From contig JANPIV010000022.1 of assembly GCA_031425155.1 (NCBI GenBank), positions 62,001 to 126,000 of the forward strand: 64,000 bases of DNA. Direction: 5' to 3'. Both the position numbers and the translations under genes were made by a program. The notes beneath the pieces are model-generated. The model did no database searches and was not told where the DNA came from. It saw nothing but the letters and a program-made list of their open reading frames with translations. The DNA comes from M3007 sp031425155. Its GTDB lineage: Bacteria > Bacteroidota > Bacteroidia > Chitinophagales > Saprospiraceae. Below are positions 17,158-24,926 of this stretch, piece after piece; the stretch's first letter is position 1; each line of letters begins with the position of its first letter.

Positions 17158-17754
17158 CTATTGGCTCACAGGAGGAGAAGGCATACCGGCTACTTCCAGT
17201 TTCCAGCCTGCACTTTCGGCCATAAAGCGCATGAGATCGAACATTTTGGCGGCCTGCTCACGCGCAGAGGGCAGCAGATTACTTTTCAACGCCTGATCGC
17301 GGATGAGGTCTTTGGCCCGCTGATTGATCCGGGTGTAATCCTCCGGGGTAAAAGTCGCGAACAGTCCTTCCGAAATATCGTAGTAATCGAGGCTATGGTC
17401 GATGCTGAGTATTTGCGGTTCGGGCAGGGCACTGATTCGGATGGTGTGCGTGAGCGGATCGGCATCCATTTTCAACTGGTTCAGATCATAACCTGCCGAC
17501 ACCGTAGCCCGCACGCGGACCAATACTTTTTTGTCCCAAAACACGGAAAAATAGCCTTGATACTCGCTATAATTGTAAATTTCGGAGAATTGTCCCTCCA
17601 CGGTGATCAACTTGCTGACGGCCTGAATTTTTTCCAGCAACACCGTCGAATCTTCGGTAATATTTTTTTGGGGAACAAAATAACGATAGGTCAGCCAGCC
17701 GCCCAGGGCGAAAACGGCGACGAAAAGGAGGAGTTGCGTGAGGGAGCGGATCAT
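17158..17754 (-). CDS. DUF4230 membrane-anchored protein
   Basis: 198 residues from the ATG at 17754 (MIRSLTQLLLFVAVFALGGW). The longer frame to 17850 is translated repeat sequence and is rejected. One N-terminal membrane segment (about 3-22) is followed by an extracytoplasmic domain: VLLEKIQAVSKLITVEGQFSE, FWDKKVLVRVRATVSAGYDL and the acidic SIDHSLDYYDISEGLF, the usual conserved blocks of DUF4230. The C-terminus is helical (REQAAKMFDLMRFMAESAGW). The family is widespread in Bacteroidota and has no assigned reaction. It is divergent from the CapA-like gene, with a family C repeat filling the shared upstream region. Confidence 0.85.
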   Translation of the reverse strand: MIRSLTQLLLFVAVFALGGWLTYRYFVPQKNITEDSTVLLEKIQAVSKLITVEGQFSEIYNYSEYQGYFSVFWDKKVLVRVRATVSAGYDLNQLKMDADPLTHTIRISALPEPQILSIDHSLDYYDISEGLFATFTPEDYTRINQRAKDLIRDQALKSNLLPSAREQAAKMFDLMRFMAESAGWKLEVAGMPSPPVSQ

Positions 17755-17762
17755 TTTTAATA

Positions 17763-17938
17763 TTAGGCAAAGGGCAAATGAGCAAATAGGCAAAAAAGGG
17801 CAAGAGGCAAATGAGCAAGAAAAGAGCAATGAACAAAAGGCAATAAGCAAGGGACAATGAGCGAATTAGAAAAGTGAGTTTTCAAACTTGCCCTTTGCTT
17901 CTGTTTGCATTTTTGCCTTTTGCCCTTTGCTTTTTGCG
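17763..17938. repeat. Family C inverted (G)GCAAA tract between divergent genes
   Basis: The left part is made of GGCAAAGGGCAAATGAGCAA-like units; the right part reads TTGCCCTTTGC, TTGCATTTTTGCC and TTTTGCCCTTTGC, its rough complement. The tract spans the upstream region of both the DUF4230 and CapA genes, so their promoters lie within or at the edge of it. Confidence 0.75.
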
Positions 17939-17988
17939 GCTTCAAAGTTGCGGAAGTTTATACGTTCTTTGCCAAAAATTTGAAAATC

Positions 17989-19113
17989 ATGCAATCCGGA
18001 AACCGATTTTCCAGGGTGAGCGAGGCCTTTTTGCTGGCCTTTTGCTGGCCAATTTTACTCTCCGCGCAGACTGATACGCTGCGGCTACTGTTCACCGGCG
18101 ACATTATGGGCCACACGCCGCAGATCAACAGTGCGAAAGTGGCCAACCAGGAATATGACTACAAACCCTGTTTTCAGTACATCAAACCCGTCATCCGGCA
18201 GGCCGATCTGGCTATTGGCAACCTCGAACTGACGCTGCCCGGCAAACCACCCTACACGGGCTATCCCATGTTTCGCAGCCCCGATGCGTTGGCGGTCGCG
18301 TTGAAAGATGCCGGTTTGGACATTCTGGTCACGGCGAACAACCACGCCAACGACAGCCACGGCCTGGGCGTGACCAACACCATCCGCACCGTAGAAGACC
18401 TGGGTTTTTTACAGACCGGCACGTTTCGCAACCAACGCGACCGCGATGCTTTTTATCCATTAATGGTCTATAAAAACGGGTTCAAACTCGCTTTTCTGAA
18501 CTATACCTATGATACCAATGGTTTGCCGACCCAGGCACCGACCATCGTCAATCTCATTGATACAGTGCGCATTGGCCTGGATTTGGCGGAGGCCCGCGCC
18601 CGCAAACCGCATTTTATCATCGTGGTGATGCACTGGGGCATTGAATATCAGTTGCAGGAAAATGCCGAGCAACGCCGACTGGCGCGTTTTCTCATTCGCA
18701 ACGGTGCGGATATGGTGATCGGTATGCACCCGCACGTCGTACAACCTATTCGTAACGAGCGCGTTACATTGCCAAACGGCGGCCAAAAAGAGGCCATTGT
18801 CGTGTATTCGCTGGGCAATTTTATTTCCAATCAGCAGCAGCCCAATACCGACGGCGGCATTCTTTTTCAGGTGGATTTATTGAAAACTAAAGGTTCGCCG
18901 CAGGTGCGCGTGGGCCAACATGGCATGATCCCCGTTTGGCGGTATATTCATAAGTCAAGTACCGGAAAAACGACGTTTTACACCCTGCCCGTGGCGCGGC
19001 TGGAGCGCAATCCTGACCTCTTCAATGGCATGGCGGCTACGGCTCGTGCAGCTATGCTGAAGTATGTGGCGGGGGTACGGAAGCGGCTGAATTATGGGGA
19101 GATCAAACAATAA
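17989..19113 (+). CDS. CapA-family metallophosphatase-like protein
   Basis: 374 residues from the ATG at 17989. The N-terminal EAFLLAFCWPILLSAQ is a probable signal peptide. The CapA/poly-gamma-glutamate synthesis family blocks appear in order: FTGDIMGH (metal-binding), AIGNLELTLPG, FRSPDALAVALKDAGLD, TANNHANDSHGLG, VVMHWGIEYQ, MVIGMHPHVVQP and YSLGNFIS. These hold the Asp, Asn and His residues of a two-metal calcineurin-like centre. Family members act in polyglutamate capsule formation or as surface phosphatases; without capB/capC beside it a capsule role is not supported. The frame upstream to 17905 is repeat sequence and was not included. Confidence 0.85.
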   Translation: MQSGNRFSRVSEAFLLAFCWPILLSAQTDTLRLLFTGDIMGHTPQINSAKVANQEYDYKPCFQYIKPVIRQADLAIGNLELTLPGKPPYTGYPMFRSPDALAVALKDAGLDILVTANNHANDSHGLGVTNTIRTVEDLGFLQTGTFRNQRDRDAFYPLMVYKNGFKLAFLNYTYDTNGLPTQAPTIVNLIDTVRIGLDLAEARARKPHFIIVVMHWGIEYQLQENAEQRRLARFLIRNGADMVIGMHPHVVQPIRNERVTLPNGGQKEAIVVYSLGNFISNQQQPNTDGGILFQVDLLKTKGSPQVRVGQHGMIPVWRYIHKSSTGKTTFYTLPVARLERNPDLFNGMAATARAAMLKYVAGVRKRLNYGEIKQ

Positions 19114-19306
19114 AGCAAAAGGCAAATGAGCAAAGGTCAACCTGCAAACCGATCAGAAAGGAATCAAGGACATTGTGTCTTTTGAAAAATTTGCCCTAAA
19201 TCCTTACCTTTGCACCCTTAAGCACTGCTGTTCCGGTAAAAAAATCAGGTATGACTGCACTCCATTTGCCGGTTGCTTATTGCTTTTTTGCTAATTTGCC
19301 CTTTTA
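19113..19306. repeat. Family C tracts flanking the ruvX promoter
   Basis: AGCAAAAGGCAAATGAGCAA (from 19114) on the left is mirrored by TTGCTTATTGC, TTTTTTGC and TTTGCCCTTTTACTCA at 19273-19306. The ruvX promoter lies between the arms, so the right arm would be transcribed as leader. Confidence 0.6.
19181..19212 (+). promoter_or_regulatory. Bacteroidota-type promoter for ruvX
   Basis: TTTG (19181-19184), 20 bases, then TACCTTTG (19205-19212): an exact match to the Bacteroidota -33/-7 pattern. Transcription would start near 19219, giving a leader of about 90 bases that contains a GCAAA-type repeat arm. Confidence 0.65.
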
Positions 19307-19309
19307 CTC

Positions 19310-19726
19310 ATGTCCCGCATTCTGGCGATTGATTTTGGATTAAAACGTACCGGGATCGCGGTCACCGACCCGTTGAAGATCATTGCGACGGGCCTGACGA
19401 CGGTGCCGACTGCCGAAGTGCTGGATTTTTTGAAAACCTATTGTGCCAAAGAAGAGGTCGAGCGTTTTGTGGTGGGTTTGCCGATGCACCCCGATGGAAA
19501 TCCCGCCCAGATTGCGCCGCAGGCTGATGCCTTCGCGGAGCGGCTCCGTAAACTTTTCCCGGACAAGGAAGTTTTGCGCCAGGACGAACGATATACTTCC
19601 GTACAGGCCAAACAAATAATCCTGCAAAGTGGTGCCAAAAAGCAAAAACGCCGCGATAAAAGCCTGGTGGACAAAGTGGCTGCTGCGCTTATTCTGGAAC
19701 AGTATATGGAGGAGAATTATTGGTGA
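19310..19726 (+). CDS. ruvX: Putative Holliday junction resolvase / pre-16S rRNA nuclease YqgF
   Basis: 138 residues, the normal size. RNase H-like fold: ILAIDFGLKRTGIAVTD gives the first catalytic aspartate (Asp8); VVGLPMHPDGNPAQ follows strand 4; QDERYTSVQA and KSLVDKVAAALILEQY carry the acidic residues near the end. YqgF/RuvX family members act in 5-prime maturation of 16S rRNA in E. coli and were first described as resolvase-like. The gene is followed, after a family A repeat, by def in the same direction; the two may form a short housekeeping unit. Confidence 0.93.
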   Translation: MSRILAIDFGLKRTGIAVTDPLKIIATGLTTVPTAEVLDFLKTYCAKEEVERFVVGLPMHPDGNPAQIAPQADAFAERLRKLFPDKEVLRQDERYTSVQAKQIILQSGAKKQKRRDKSLVDKVAAALILEQYMEENYW

Positions 19727-19775
19727 AGTAAGGCTTTGGAAGTTTTGCCAGTAACTAATTACATTGTCAATTAAG

Positions 19776-19864
19776 TTTTTTTGAGGATTTGAGGATGCGA
19801 GTATTCGATCAATTACCTGATTATCAAGTGCTTTAATCGAATACTCAAATACTCGTATCCTCAA
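19776..19864. repeat. Family A intergenic palindrome, copy 3 (best preserved)
   Basis: TTTTTTTGAGGATTTGAGGA, TGCGAGTATTCGATCAA, core TTACCTGATTATCAAGTGCT, then TTAATCGAATACTCAAATAC and TCGTATCCTCAA. About 30 bases on each side pair with few mismatches. TAACTAATT words also flank it in mirrored orientation. Confidence 0.85.
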
Positions 19865-19887
19865 CTAATTAACCAGTTACTAATTCA

Positions 19888-20466
19888 ATGATCTTACCAA
19901 TTTACGCCTACGGACAGCCAGTGCTGAAGAAAGTGGCCAGCGATGTACCGCCCGAATATCCGGGCTTGAGCGAACTGATTGCCAACATGTGGGAGACGAT
20001 GTACGTCGCCGATGGCGTGGGCCTGGCGGCACCGCAGATTGGTCAGCCGATCCGCCTCTTCGTGATTGATACGCTGGAAGTGGAGCGCAAAGGCGAGGAA
20101 AAAGTGGCGACCGACGAGGGTTTTAAGCGCGTATTCATCAATGCCCGCATCCTGGAAGAAACCGGCAAACCCTGGGCCTATGAAGAAGGTTGCCTCAGCA
20201 TTCCCCGCATCCGGGGCGATGTGGAGCGGCCCGACACTATTCTTGTCCATTGGCTGGATGAGGATTTCAATCCGCACGAAGCGACCTTTACCGGCATCAA
20301 TGCGCGGGTGATCCAGCATGAATACGACCATATTCAGGGTGTACTATTTACCGAGCGGCTGAAACCCTTGAAAAAACGCCTCGTGCAACGCAAACTGGAA
20401 GATATACGCAACGGTAAAATCACTACGGAGTATAAAATGCGCTTTGTGAACGGGCGTTCCGCGTAG
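19888..20466 (+). CDS. def: Peptide deformylase
   Basis: 192 residues. The three deformylase motifs are complete: GVGLAAPQ (43-50), EGCLS with metal ligand Cys102, and HEYDH with His144, Glu145 and His148. The enzyme removes the formyl group from the N-terminal methionine of new proteins in the cytoplasm. It has a short insertion around residues 65-80 (VERKGEEKVATDEGFKR) before the IN-A-ILEETG strand, which is usual in Bacteroidota. The frame starts with ATG at 19888 24 bases after a family A repeat. A strong terminator follows at 20539. Confidence 0.95.
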   Translation: MILPIYAYGQPVLKKVASDVPPEYPGLSELIANMWETMYVADGVGLAAPQIGQPIRLFVIDTLEVERKGEEKVATDEGFKRVFINARILEETGKPWAYEEGCLSIPRIRGDVERPDTILVHWLDEDFNPHEATFTGINARVIQHEYDHIQGVLFTERLKPLKKRLVQRKLEDIRNGKITTEYKMRFVNGRSA

Positions 20467-20538
20467 CCAGCACTCGCTTTTTATTGCCAAACAAAATTTC
20501 TCCCTTTACAAAAAATTAATCTCTGACGGGAACCCATT

Positions 20539-20577
20539 GCCGCCGTGTGCTGTTGAAGCGCGCGGCGGCTTTTTTTG
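20539..20577 (+). terminator. Rho-independent terminator after def
   Basis: GCCGCCGTGTGC (20539-20550) pairs with GCGCGCGGCGGC (20558-20569), twelve pairs including two G-T, with a seven-base loop and a run of seven T. It isolates def from the efflux operon. Confidence 0.85.
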
Positions 20578-20649
20578 TTTGGTTTACTGCGCTGCTGATG
20601 GACGTTCGTGGAATTTTATTTGCTGTTCGTCGAAAACAAAATAAACATA

Positions 20650-20677
20650 GGAAACGATTGGCGCAAAAAATGTTTCC
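20650..20677. promoter_or_regulatory. Candidate TetR operator overlapping the efflux promoter
   Basis: GGAAAC (20650-20655) and GTTTCC (20672-20677) are mirrored around a 16-base spacer, inside the spacer and -33 region of the promoter of the downstream TetR gene. Position and dyad fit autorepression by that regulator; the assignment is inference. Confidence 0.5.
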
Positions 20678-20691
20678 AGTGTATATCTTTG
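20658..20691 (+). promoter_or_regulatory. Promoter of the tetR-efflux operon, possibly leaderless
   Basis: TATCTTTG at 20684-20691 is an exact TAnnTTTG element; TTG at 20658-20660 is 23 bases upstream. The ATG at 20696 is only four bases after the -7 element, so either transcription starts on the start codon (leaderless message) or translation begins at a later codon. Confidence 0.5.
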
Positions 20692-20695
20692 CCCC

Positions 20696-21304
20696 ATGTT
20701 TACCGAACAACAAGAAAAATGGCTGCGCCGGACGGAAGACCTTTTCATGCGCTATGGCATTAAAGGGCTGACGATGGATGATGTGGCGCGGGAACTGGGC
20801 ATTTCCAAAAAAACCCTTTACCAGTTTGTAGAGAATAAGGATGACTTGGTGATAAAAGTCGTGGAACGGCACGTGTCGGAAGAAAAAGAGCGGGATTGTA
20901 TGAATCAGAACGAGGCGGAAGATGCGCTGCACGAAATACTTATGGTGATCCAGCAAAGCAGTGCCGATTTCCAGCGCATGAAATCCAACCTGATTTTTGA
21001 GTTGCAGCGTTTTCACCGGGCGGCCTGGGAAAAGATTCAGGAATACCAGCAGAAATACCTGTATCAAGTTGTGCTCGACAACCTGCACCGAGGCATTCGG
21101 GAAGGTCTGTACCGCACCACTTTTCACCCGGAGATCATGGCCCGGCTACACAATGCTAGTGTTTTTCTCCTCTTTGACGAAACCCTTTTCCCCCCGGCCA
21201 AATTCTCACGCGAAGAAATCCTCCGCGAATACCTGTTGCACTACCTATATGGCATCGTCTCTGACCAGGGGCGCGAACTTCTAAACGCAAAACTAACTTC
21301 CTAA
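20696..21304 (+). CDS. TetR/AcrR-family transcriptional regulator of the efflux operon
   Basis: 202 residues. The N-terminal helix-turn-helix is clear: EDLFMRYGIKGLTMDDVARE, LGISKKTLYQFVENKDDLVI (about residues 14-54), the TetR signature. The remaining helical ligand domain has no recognised subfamily. The TAA stop overlaps the ATG of the following tolC-type gene by one base, so regulator and pump are translationally coupled; it is expected to repress the operon until an inducer binds. A candidate operator lies at 20650-20677. Confidence 0.9.
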   Translation: MFTEQQEKWLRRTEDLFMRYGIKGLTMDDVARELGISKKTLYQFVENKDDLVIKVVERHVSEEKERDCMNQNEAEDALHEILMVIQQSSADFQRMKSNLIFELQRFHRAAWEKIQEYQQKYLYQVVLDNLHRGIREGLYRTTFHPEIMARLHNASVFLLFDETLFPPAKFSREEILREYLLHYLYGIVSDQGRELLNAKLTS

Positions 21305-22635
21305 TGCTGTCAAAATACTTTCGCAAATCACTGTTTATCAGCGCGTTAGCATTGTTTTCTACGGCTATGTTCGCCCAGACGACGAGTTATAGCCTGACCA
21401 ACGCTATCCAGTATGCCCTGGACAACAATCCTAATATAAAGGTCGCCCAACTCCAGATTACCGATGCTGACTGGCGTATTAAAGAGAACAAATCTACCGG
21501 GTTGCCACAAATAACTGCCGGTATTTCGTACCAGTATTTCCTCCAGCGTCCCGGCATTCCAGCCAGTGCCCTCGGATTTCCCGGGGCAGGCGACGAGAAG
21601 GTGGCGTTCAATGCCAATCACAGTCTGAGTCCTAGTCTTTCGATCAATCAGTTATTTTTCAGTAATAGCTATCGGGTAGCCGTACGTGCCGCCGAATATT
21701 ACCGCCAATACGTGAATGAGCAACTGGCGGTCGCCAAACAAACCTTACGCAACCAGGTCATTGATGCTTATTTACCCGCCCTGCTGATCTCTGAAAATCT
21801 GGCTACGCTGGATAAAAACATTACGAACCTGGAAAAACTCTTCTCCGACACCAAAGCCATTAATCAGGCCGGTTTCGCGGAACAACTGGATGTGGATCGG
21901 ATTGACTTGTCGCTTTCTACCCTGCGCAGCGAACGTACCAATCTCATCCGCCAGCGGGAAATAGTGGTGAATGCCCTGAAACTGGCGATGGGCTTGCCCG
22001 TGACCCAGGAGATTACCCTCGTGGACGATGTGCCGCAACTGATGACGCAATACGCCACGGTAGATCTAACGACACCAATGAACTATATGAACCGCCCGGA
22101 ATATACCCAATTGCTGCGGGGCCGCGAATTAAGTGTGCTCCAGGTGGAACTGAACCGTCGGCCCTGGATGCCTAATGTATCGGGATTCATACAGTATCAG
22201 CCCGGTTTTCAGGGTGGTTTTGGCAACGATACCAAGTGGTTTTTTATCCCTTCGGCGGTGGTCGGCCTTTCGGTCAACGTTTCGATCTGGGATGGCGGTG
22301 GCTCTAAAGCGCGTACCGGACGTTCCGTAGTGGCCGTGCAAACCATTGATGCCCAAAAGCAACTGCTCGAAAATGCGCTGACCTTGGAACTCGAAAATTC
22401 CCGCCGCGCTTACCTCAACGCTGAAGAACGGGTGGCCAATCAACAGAAAAATCTCACCCTCGCCCAACGCATTTACGACAACACCCAGACCAAATATAAG
22501 GCTGGTGTCGGCAGTAGTTTTGAGGTGACGCAAGCCGAACAACAACTTTATACCGCTCAACAAAACCTCATGCAGGCTCAATACGACCAGTTGTCCGCTA
22601 AAACCGCCGTGCAAAAAGCGTTAGGAATACAGTAA
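21304..22635 (+). CDS. TolC-family outer-membrane efflux protein
   Basis: 443 residues with signal peptide MLSKYFRKSLFISALALFSTAMFAQ. Two repeats of the outer-membrane efflux protein domain are seen, with long helices (LTNAIQYALDNNPNIKVAQLQ; LELENSRRAYLNAEERVANQQ) and the tail AGVGSSFEVTQAEQQLYTAQ typical of TolC/NodT proteins. It would form the trimeric outer-membrane exit duct for the adaptor at 22737 and pump at 24927. It lies directly after tetR (overlapping ATG). Two family I mini-palindromes separate it from the adaptor gene. Confidence 0.92.
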   Translation: MLSKYFRKSLFISALALFSTAMFAQTTSYSLTNAIQYALDNNPNIKVAQLQITDADWRIKENKSTGLPQITAGISYQYFLQRPGIPASALGFPGAGDEKVAFNANHSLSPSLSINQLFFSNSYRVAVRAAEYYRQYVNEQLAVAKQTLRNQVIDAYLPALLISENLATLDKNITNLEKLFSDTKAINQAGFAEQLDVDRIDLSLSTLRSERTNLIRQREIVVNALKLAMGLPVTQEITLVDDVPQLMTQYATVDLTTPMNYMNRPEYTQLLRGRELSVLQVELNRRPWMPNVSGFIQYQPGFQGGFGNDTKWFFIPSAVVGLSVNVSIWDGGGSKARTGRSVVAVQTIDAQKQLLENALTLELENSRRAYLNAEERVANQQKNLTLAQRIYDNTQTKYKAGVGSSFEVTQAEQQLYTAQQNLMQAQYDQLSAKTAVQKALGIQ

Positions 22636-22641
22636 GGAAAA

Positions 22642-22704
22642 GCGGAATTCATTCCGCAACTAATTCATTATCAGCATATAACACTATTGCGAAATAAATT
22701 TCGC
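22642..22704. repeat. Family I mini-palindromes, copies 2 and 3
   Basis: GCGGAATTCATTCCGC (22642-22657) and GCGAAATAAATTTCGC (22689-22704) are perfect 7-bp hairpins around two bases. They lie in the transcribed gap between the duct and adaptor genes and could set the relative message stability of the two parts. Confidence 0.6.
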
Positions 22705-22736
22705 TCTCCAATTCAAACGACAAATCAAGATCAATA

Positions 22737-23861
22737 ATGAGACATACATCATTCCTGCCATTTTCTATGCTCACCCTCTGCGTCCTGCTGCTCGCGGCTT
22801 GTGGCGGGCCGAAAGACAAAAACGCCGAACTGGCTGCTTTAAAAGACCAGAAAGCGAAAATCGAAGCGCAGATTGCTGCTTTGGAGAAAGAAGGCGGCAC
22901 TACTCCGGCAGCCGCCCAGCGCATCAAAACGGTAGGCCTGACCGAAATAACGACTGCGCCTTTTAAGCACTATATTGATTTGCAAGGCAAAGTGGACGCC
23001 AAAGACAATGTGCCAGTGACGGCCAAAATGCCCGGCGTACTTACCCGTATTCTGGTGAAAAATGGCGACAATGTGCGCCAGGGCCAACTCCTCGCCCAAC
23101 TGGACAATGACGTGATGGAAAAGAGCCTCTCCGAACTGGAACTCCAACTGCGCACCGCCGAAGACATCTATAACCGTCAGAAGGGCCTATGGGATCAAAA
23201 AATCGGCACCGAACTCCAGTACATTCAGGCCAAAAGCCAGAAAGAAGCCGCCGAACAACGTATCGCGACCACTCGCCAGCAGATGAGCCAAAGCCGAATT
23301 TATGCGCCCATTAGCGGTACGGTAGATGTGGTGATTTTGAAAATCGGACAGGCTATTTCGCCGGGCATGCCACTCTGCAACATCCTGAACCTCAGCAAAC
23401 TAAAAGTGCAGGGCGAAGTGACCGAAGCCTATGCCAGCAAGGTGCGGCAGGGCGATCAGGTGGTGGTGTCTTTTCCTGATTTGAATAAGGAAATCACGAC
23501 CCGGGTGAGTTACGTGAGCAAGAGTATCAGCCCTACCACCCGTACTTTTTCGGTGGAATGCACTTTGCCCGCCAACAGCGAGTACCGCGCCAACATGGTG
23601 GCCATCATGAAAATAGTGGACTACCAAAACCCGAATGCCATTTCGGTTCCGGTGAATTTGATCCAGACTGCCGAAGATGGAGAATTCATCATGCTTGCCG
23701 CGAAAACTGGCGAAAAGACGGCCACTGCTCAGAAAATGCCGGTGAAAACGGGTAGCAATTATAATGGTAACGTGGAAATAAAGAGTGGCCTGAAAAAAGG
23801 CGATCTGGTTATTTCGACGGGTTATCAGGAGGTGAATAGCGGGGAGACAGTGGCTTTTTAA
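22737..23861 (+). CDS. RND efflux periplasmic adaptor (lipoprotein)
   Basis: 374 residues. Lipobox LLAAC with Cys22 after a hydrophobic segment, then a short coiled coil (LAALKDQKAKIEAQIAALEK). The adaptor core has a lipoyl half at PGVLTRILVKNGDNVRQGQL, a helical hairpin (LSELELQLRTAEDIYNRQKG to QRIATTRQQM), the second lipoyl half IYAPISGTVDVVILKIGQAI, and a beta-barrel (VQGEVTEAYASKVRQGDQVV). It bridges the inner-membrane pump and the outer-membrane duct. Its TAA stop overlaps the stop of an opposite-strand gene ending at 23858. Confidence 0.92.
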   Translation: MRHTSFLPFSMLTLCVLLLAACGGPKDKNAELAALKDQKAKIEAQIAALEKEGGTTPAAAQRIKTVGLTEITTAPFKHYIDLQGKVDAKDNVPVTAKMPGVLTRILVKNGDNVRQGQLLAQLDNDVMEKSLSELELQLRTAEDIYNRQKGLWDQKIGTELQYIQAKSQKEAAEQRIATTRQQMSQSRIYAPISGTVDVVILKIGQAISPGMPLCNILNLSKLKVQGEVTEAYASKVRQGDQVVVSFPDLNKEITTRVSYVSKSISPTTRTFSVECTLPANSEYRANMVAIMKIVDYQNPNAISVPVNLIQTAEDGEFIMLAAKTGEKTATAQKMPVKTGSNYNGNVEIKSGLKKGDLVISTGYQEVNSGETVAF

Positions 23862-24166
23862 GCGTGTGCTTCAAATGCTTTTTGCAATTCCTGAAAGCCA
23901 GACAACGCCGGGCGAAACTGGTCTAATTCTTCTTTGCTCAGTTGTCCAAGGTAGATGACCAATTGCGAAAAGTTATGGTTGGCCATACTGAAATAGGCAG
24001 TGAGCGCAAACGTGCGGTCACTATCAGAAGCGAGGGAGGCGAGAAAAGGGTGCCAACGCTGTTCTGTCAGTTGTTCCATTTCTTCGGGCTGTATTTCATA
24101 GAAGGCTTGTAGCAATTCTGCCAGTTCTCTATGTTGTTGACGGGTCATTGTCATGGCGTTCGGCAA
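23858..24166 (-). CDS. Small helical protein, unknown, antisense within efflux operon
   Basis: 102 residues (or 98 if the second in-frame ATG at 24154 is used). Sequence RQQHRELAELLQAFYEIQPE, then LTEQRWHPFLASLASDSDRT, all helical and acidic, no signal peptide. The stop codon shares bases with the stop of the plus-strand adaptor gene. The start overlaps the end of the gene at 24129 by 38 bases in a different frame, an arrangement typical of co-transcribed genes. No family recognised. The region has no competing plus-strand gene, which argues the frame is real. Confidence 0.6.
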   Translation of the reverse strand: MPNAMTMTRQQHRELAELLQAFYEIQPEEMEQLTEQRWHPFLASLASDSDRTFALTAYFSMANHNFSQLVIYLGQLSKEELDQFRPALSGFQELQKAFEAHA

Positions 24167-24350
24167 TTATTTGGTTGATGATGATAATATTATCCAGGGC
24201 TTCATTGCGGGTTTTTTCAATGGTGGCTTGTCCTCTTTCTTTTACCAGCATTGCCTCGTACAGTACCGTAAACCTTAAAATATTGTACTGGTTAAGGCGA
24301 TGGAGTTCGAGATCGCGTATGGATAAGTTTCTTAAACGATCAAAATTCAT
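24129..24350 (-). CDS. Small helical protein, unknown, first gene of an antisense pair
   Basis: 73 residues, MNFDRLRNLSIRDLELHRLN followed by QYNILRFTVLYEAMLVKERG. Highly charged and helical, no signal peptide. It starts 48 bases upstream of, and divergent from, the DUF3291 gene, and overlaps the 102-residue gene downstream. The length and overlap recall toxin-antitoxin pairs, but I see no toxin or DNA-binding motif, so this stays undefined. Confidence 0.55.
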   Translation of the reverse strand: MNFDRLRNLSIRDLELHRLNQYNILRFTVLYEAMLVKERGQATIEKTRNEALDNIIIINQIIAERHDNDPSTT

Positions 24351-24398
24351 TTTTTGAGATGTTGGATTTTCAATTGCAAAAATAACGGAATTTCAGCA

Positions 24399-24905
24399 AT
24401 GCACCTCGCGCAACTCAATATCGCCAAAATGCTCGCCCCGATGGATTCACCCGTTATGGCGGACTTTGTGGCTAATCTGGATCGCATCAATGCGCTGGCC
24501 GAAGCGCAAGAGGGTTTTGTGTGGCGACTGAAAGAGGAAAACGACAATGCCACCTCGCTACGGCCTTTTCCGGACGATATGCTGATCGTCAATATGTCGG
24601 TCTGGAAGTCACCGGAGCATTTGAAAATCTACGCTTACCAAACGGCGCACGCAGATATTATGAAGCGGCGGCGCGAATGGTTTGAAAAACATGCCGAAGC
24701 GTTTATGGTGCTGTGGTGGATACCGGAAAATCACGTGCCGACTTTGGAAGAAGCCAAAGCACGACTGACGCATTTGCAGGAACAGGGCGATACGCCGTTT
24801 GCCTTTACGTTCCGGCGGGTGTTTACGCCGGAGGAGAGTGGAAAACAATCCTTTTCTACCGAAAACAACGCTCCGCAAACCGCCCCGCTAATTCAAAGTA
24901 CCTAA
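24399..24905 (+). CDS. DUF3291 domain protein (antibiotic-biosynthesis-monooxygenase fold)
   Basis: 168 residues from the ATG at 24399 (MHLAQLNIAKMLAPMDSPVM); the upstream ATG at 24354 adds 15 residues unlike the family. The pattern LAQLNIAKML, MADFVANLDRINALAEAQEG, FVWRLKEE, MLIVNMSVWKSPEHLKIYAY, MKRRREWFEK and VLWWIPENHVPTLEEAKARL is that of DUF3291, a ferredoxin-like fold related to heme-degrading or antibiotic-biosynthesis monooxygenases. No reaction is known. It starts the second half of the efflux operon, 21 bases before the pump gene, so it may modify or sense a pump substrate (inference). Confidence 0.85.
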   Translation: MHLAQLNIAKMLAPMDSPVMADFVANLDRINALAEAQEGFVWRLKEENDNATSLRPFPDDMLIVNMSVWKSPEHLKIYAYQTAHADIMKRRREWFEKHAEAFMVLWWIPENHVPTLEEAKARLTHLQEQGDTPFAFTFRRVFTPEESGKQSFSTENNAPQTAPLIQST

Positions 24906-24926
24906 AGATACTGAACCAACATTATC

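Noticed and set aside
17754..17850. Cys/Phe-rich N-terminal extension of the DUF4230 protein
   Set aside because: It is family C repeat read in frame (LLFSCSFASCPFLPICSF), with the membrane anchor starting at 17754.
23858..24350. The antisense gene pair as a toxin-antitoxin module
   Set aside because: Size and overlap fit, but no toxin fold, DNA-binding motif or known family is visible, so the name was not used.
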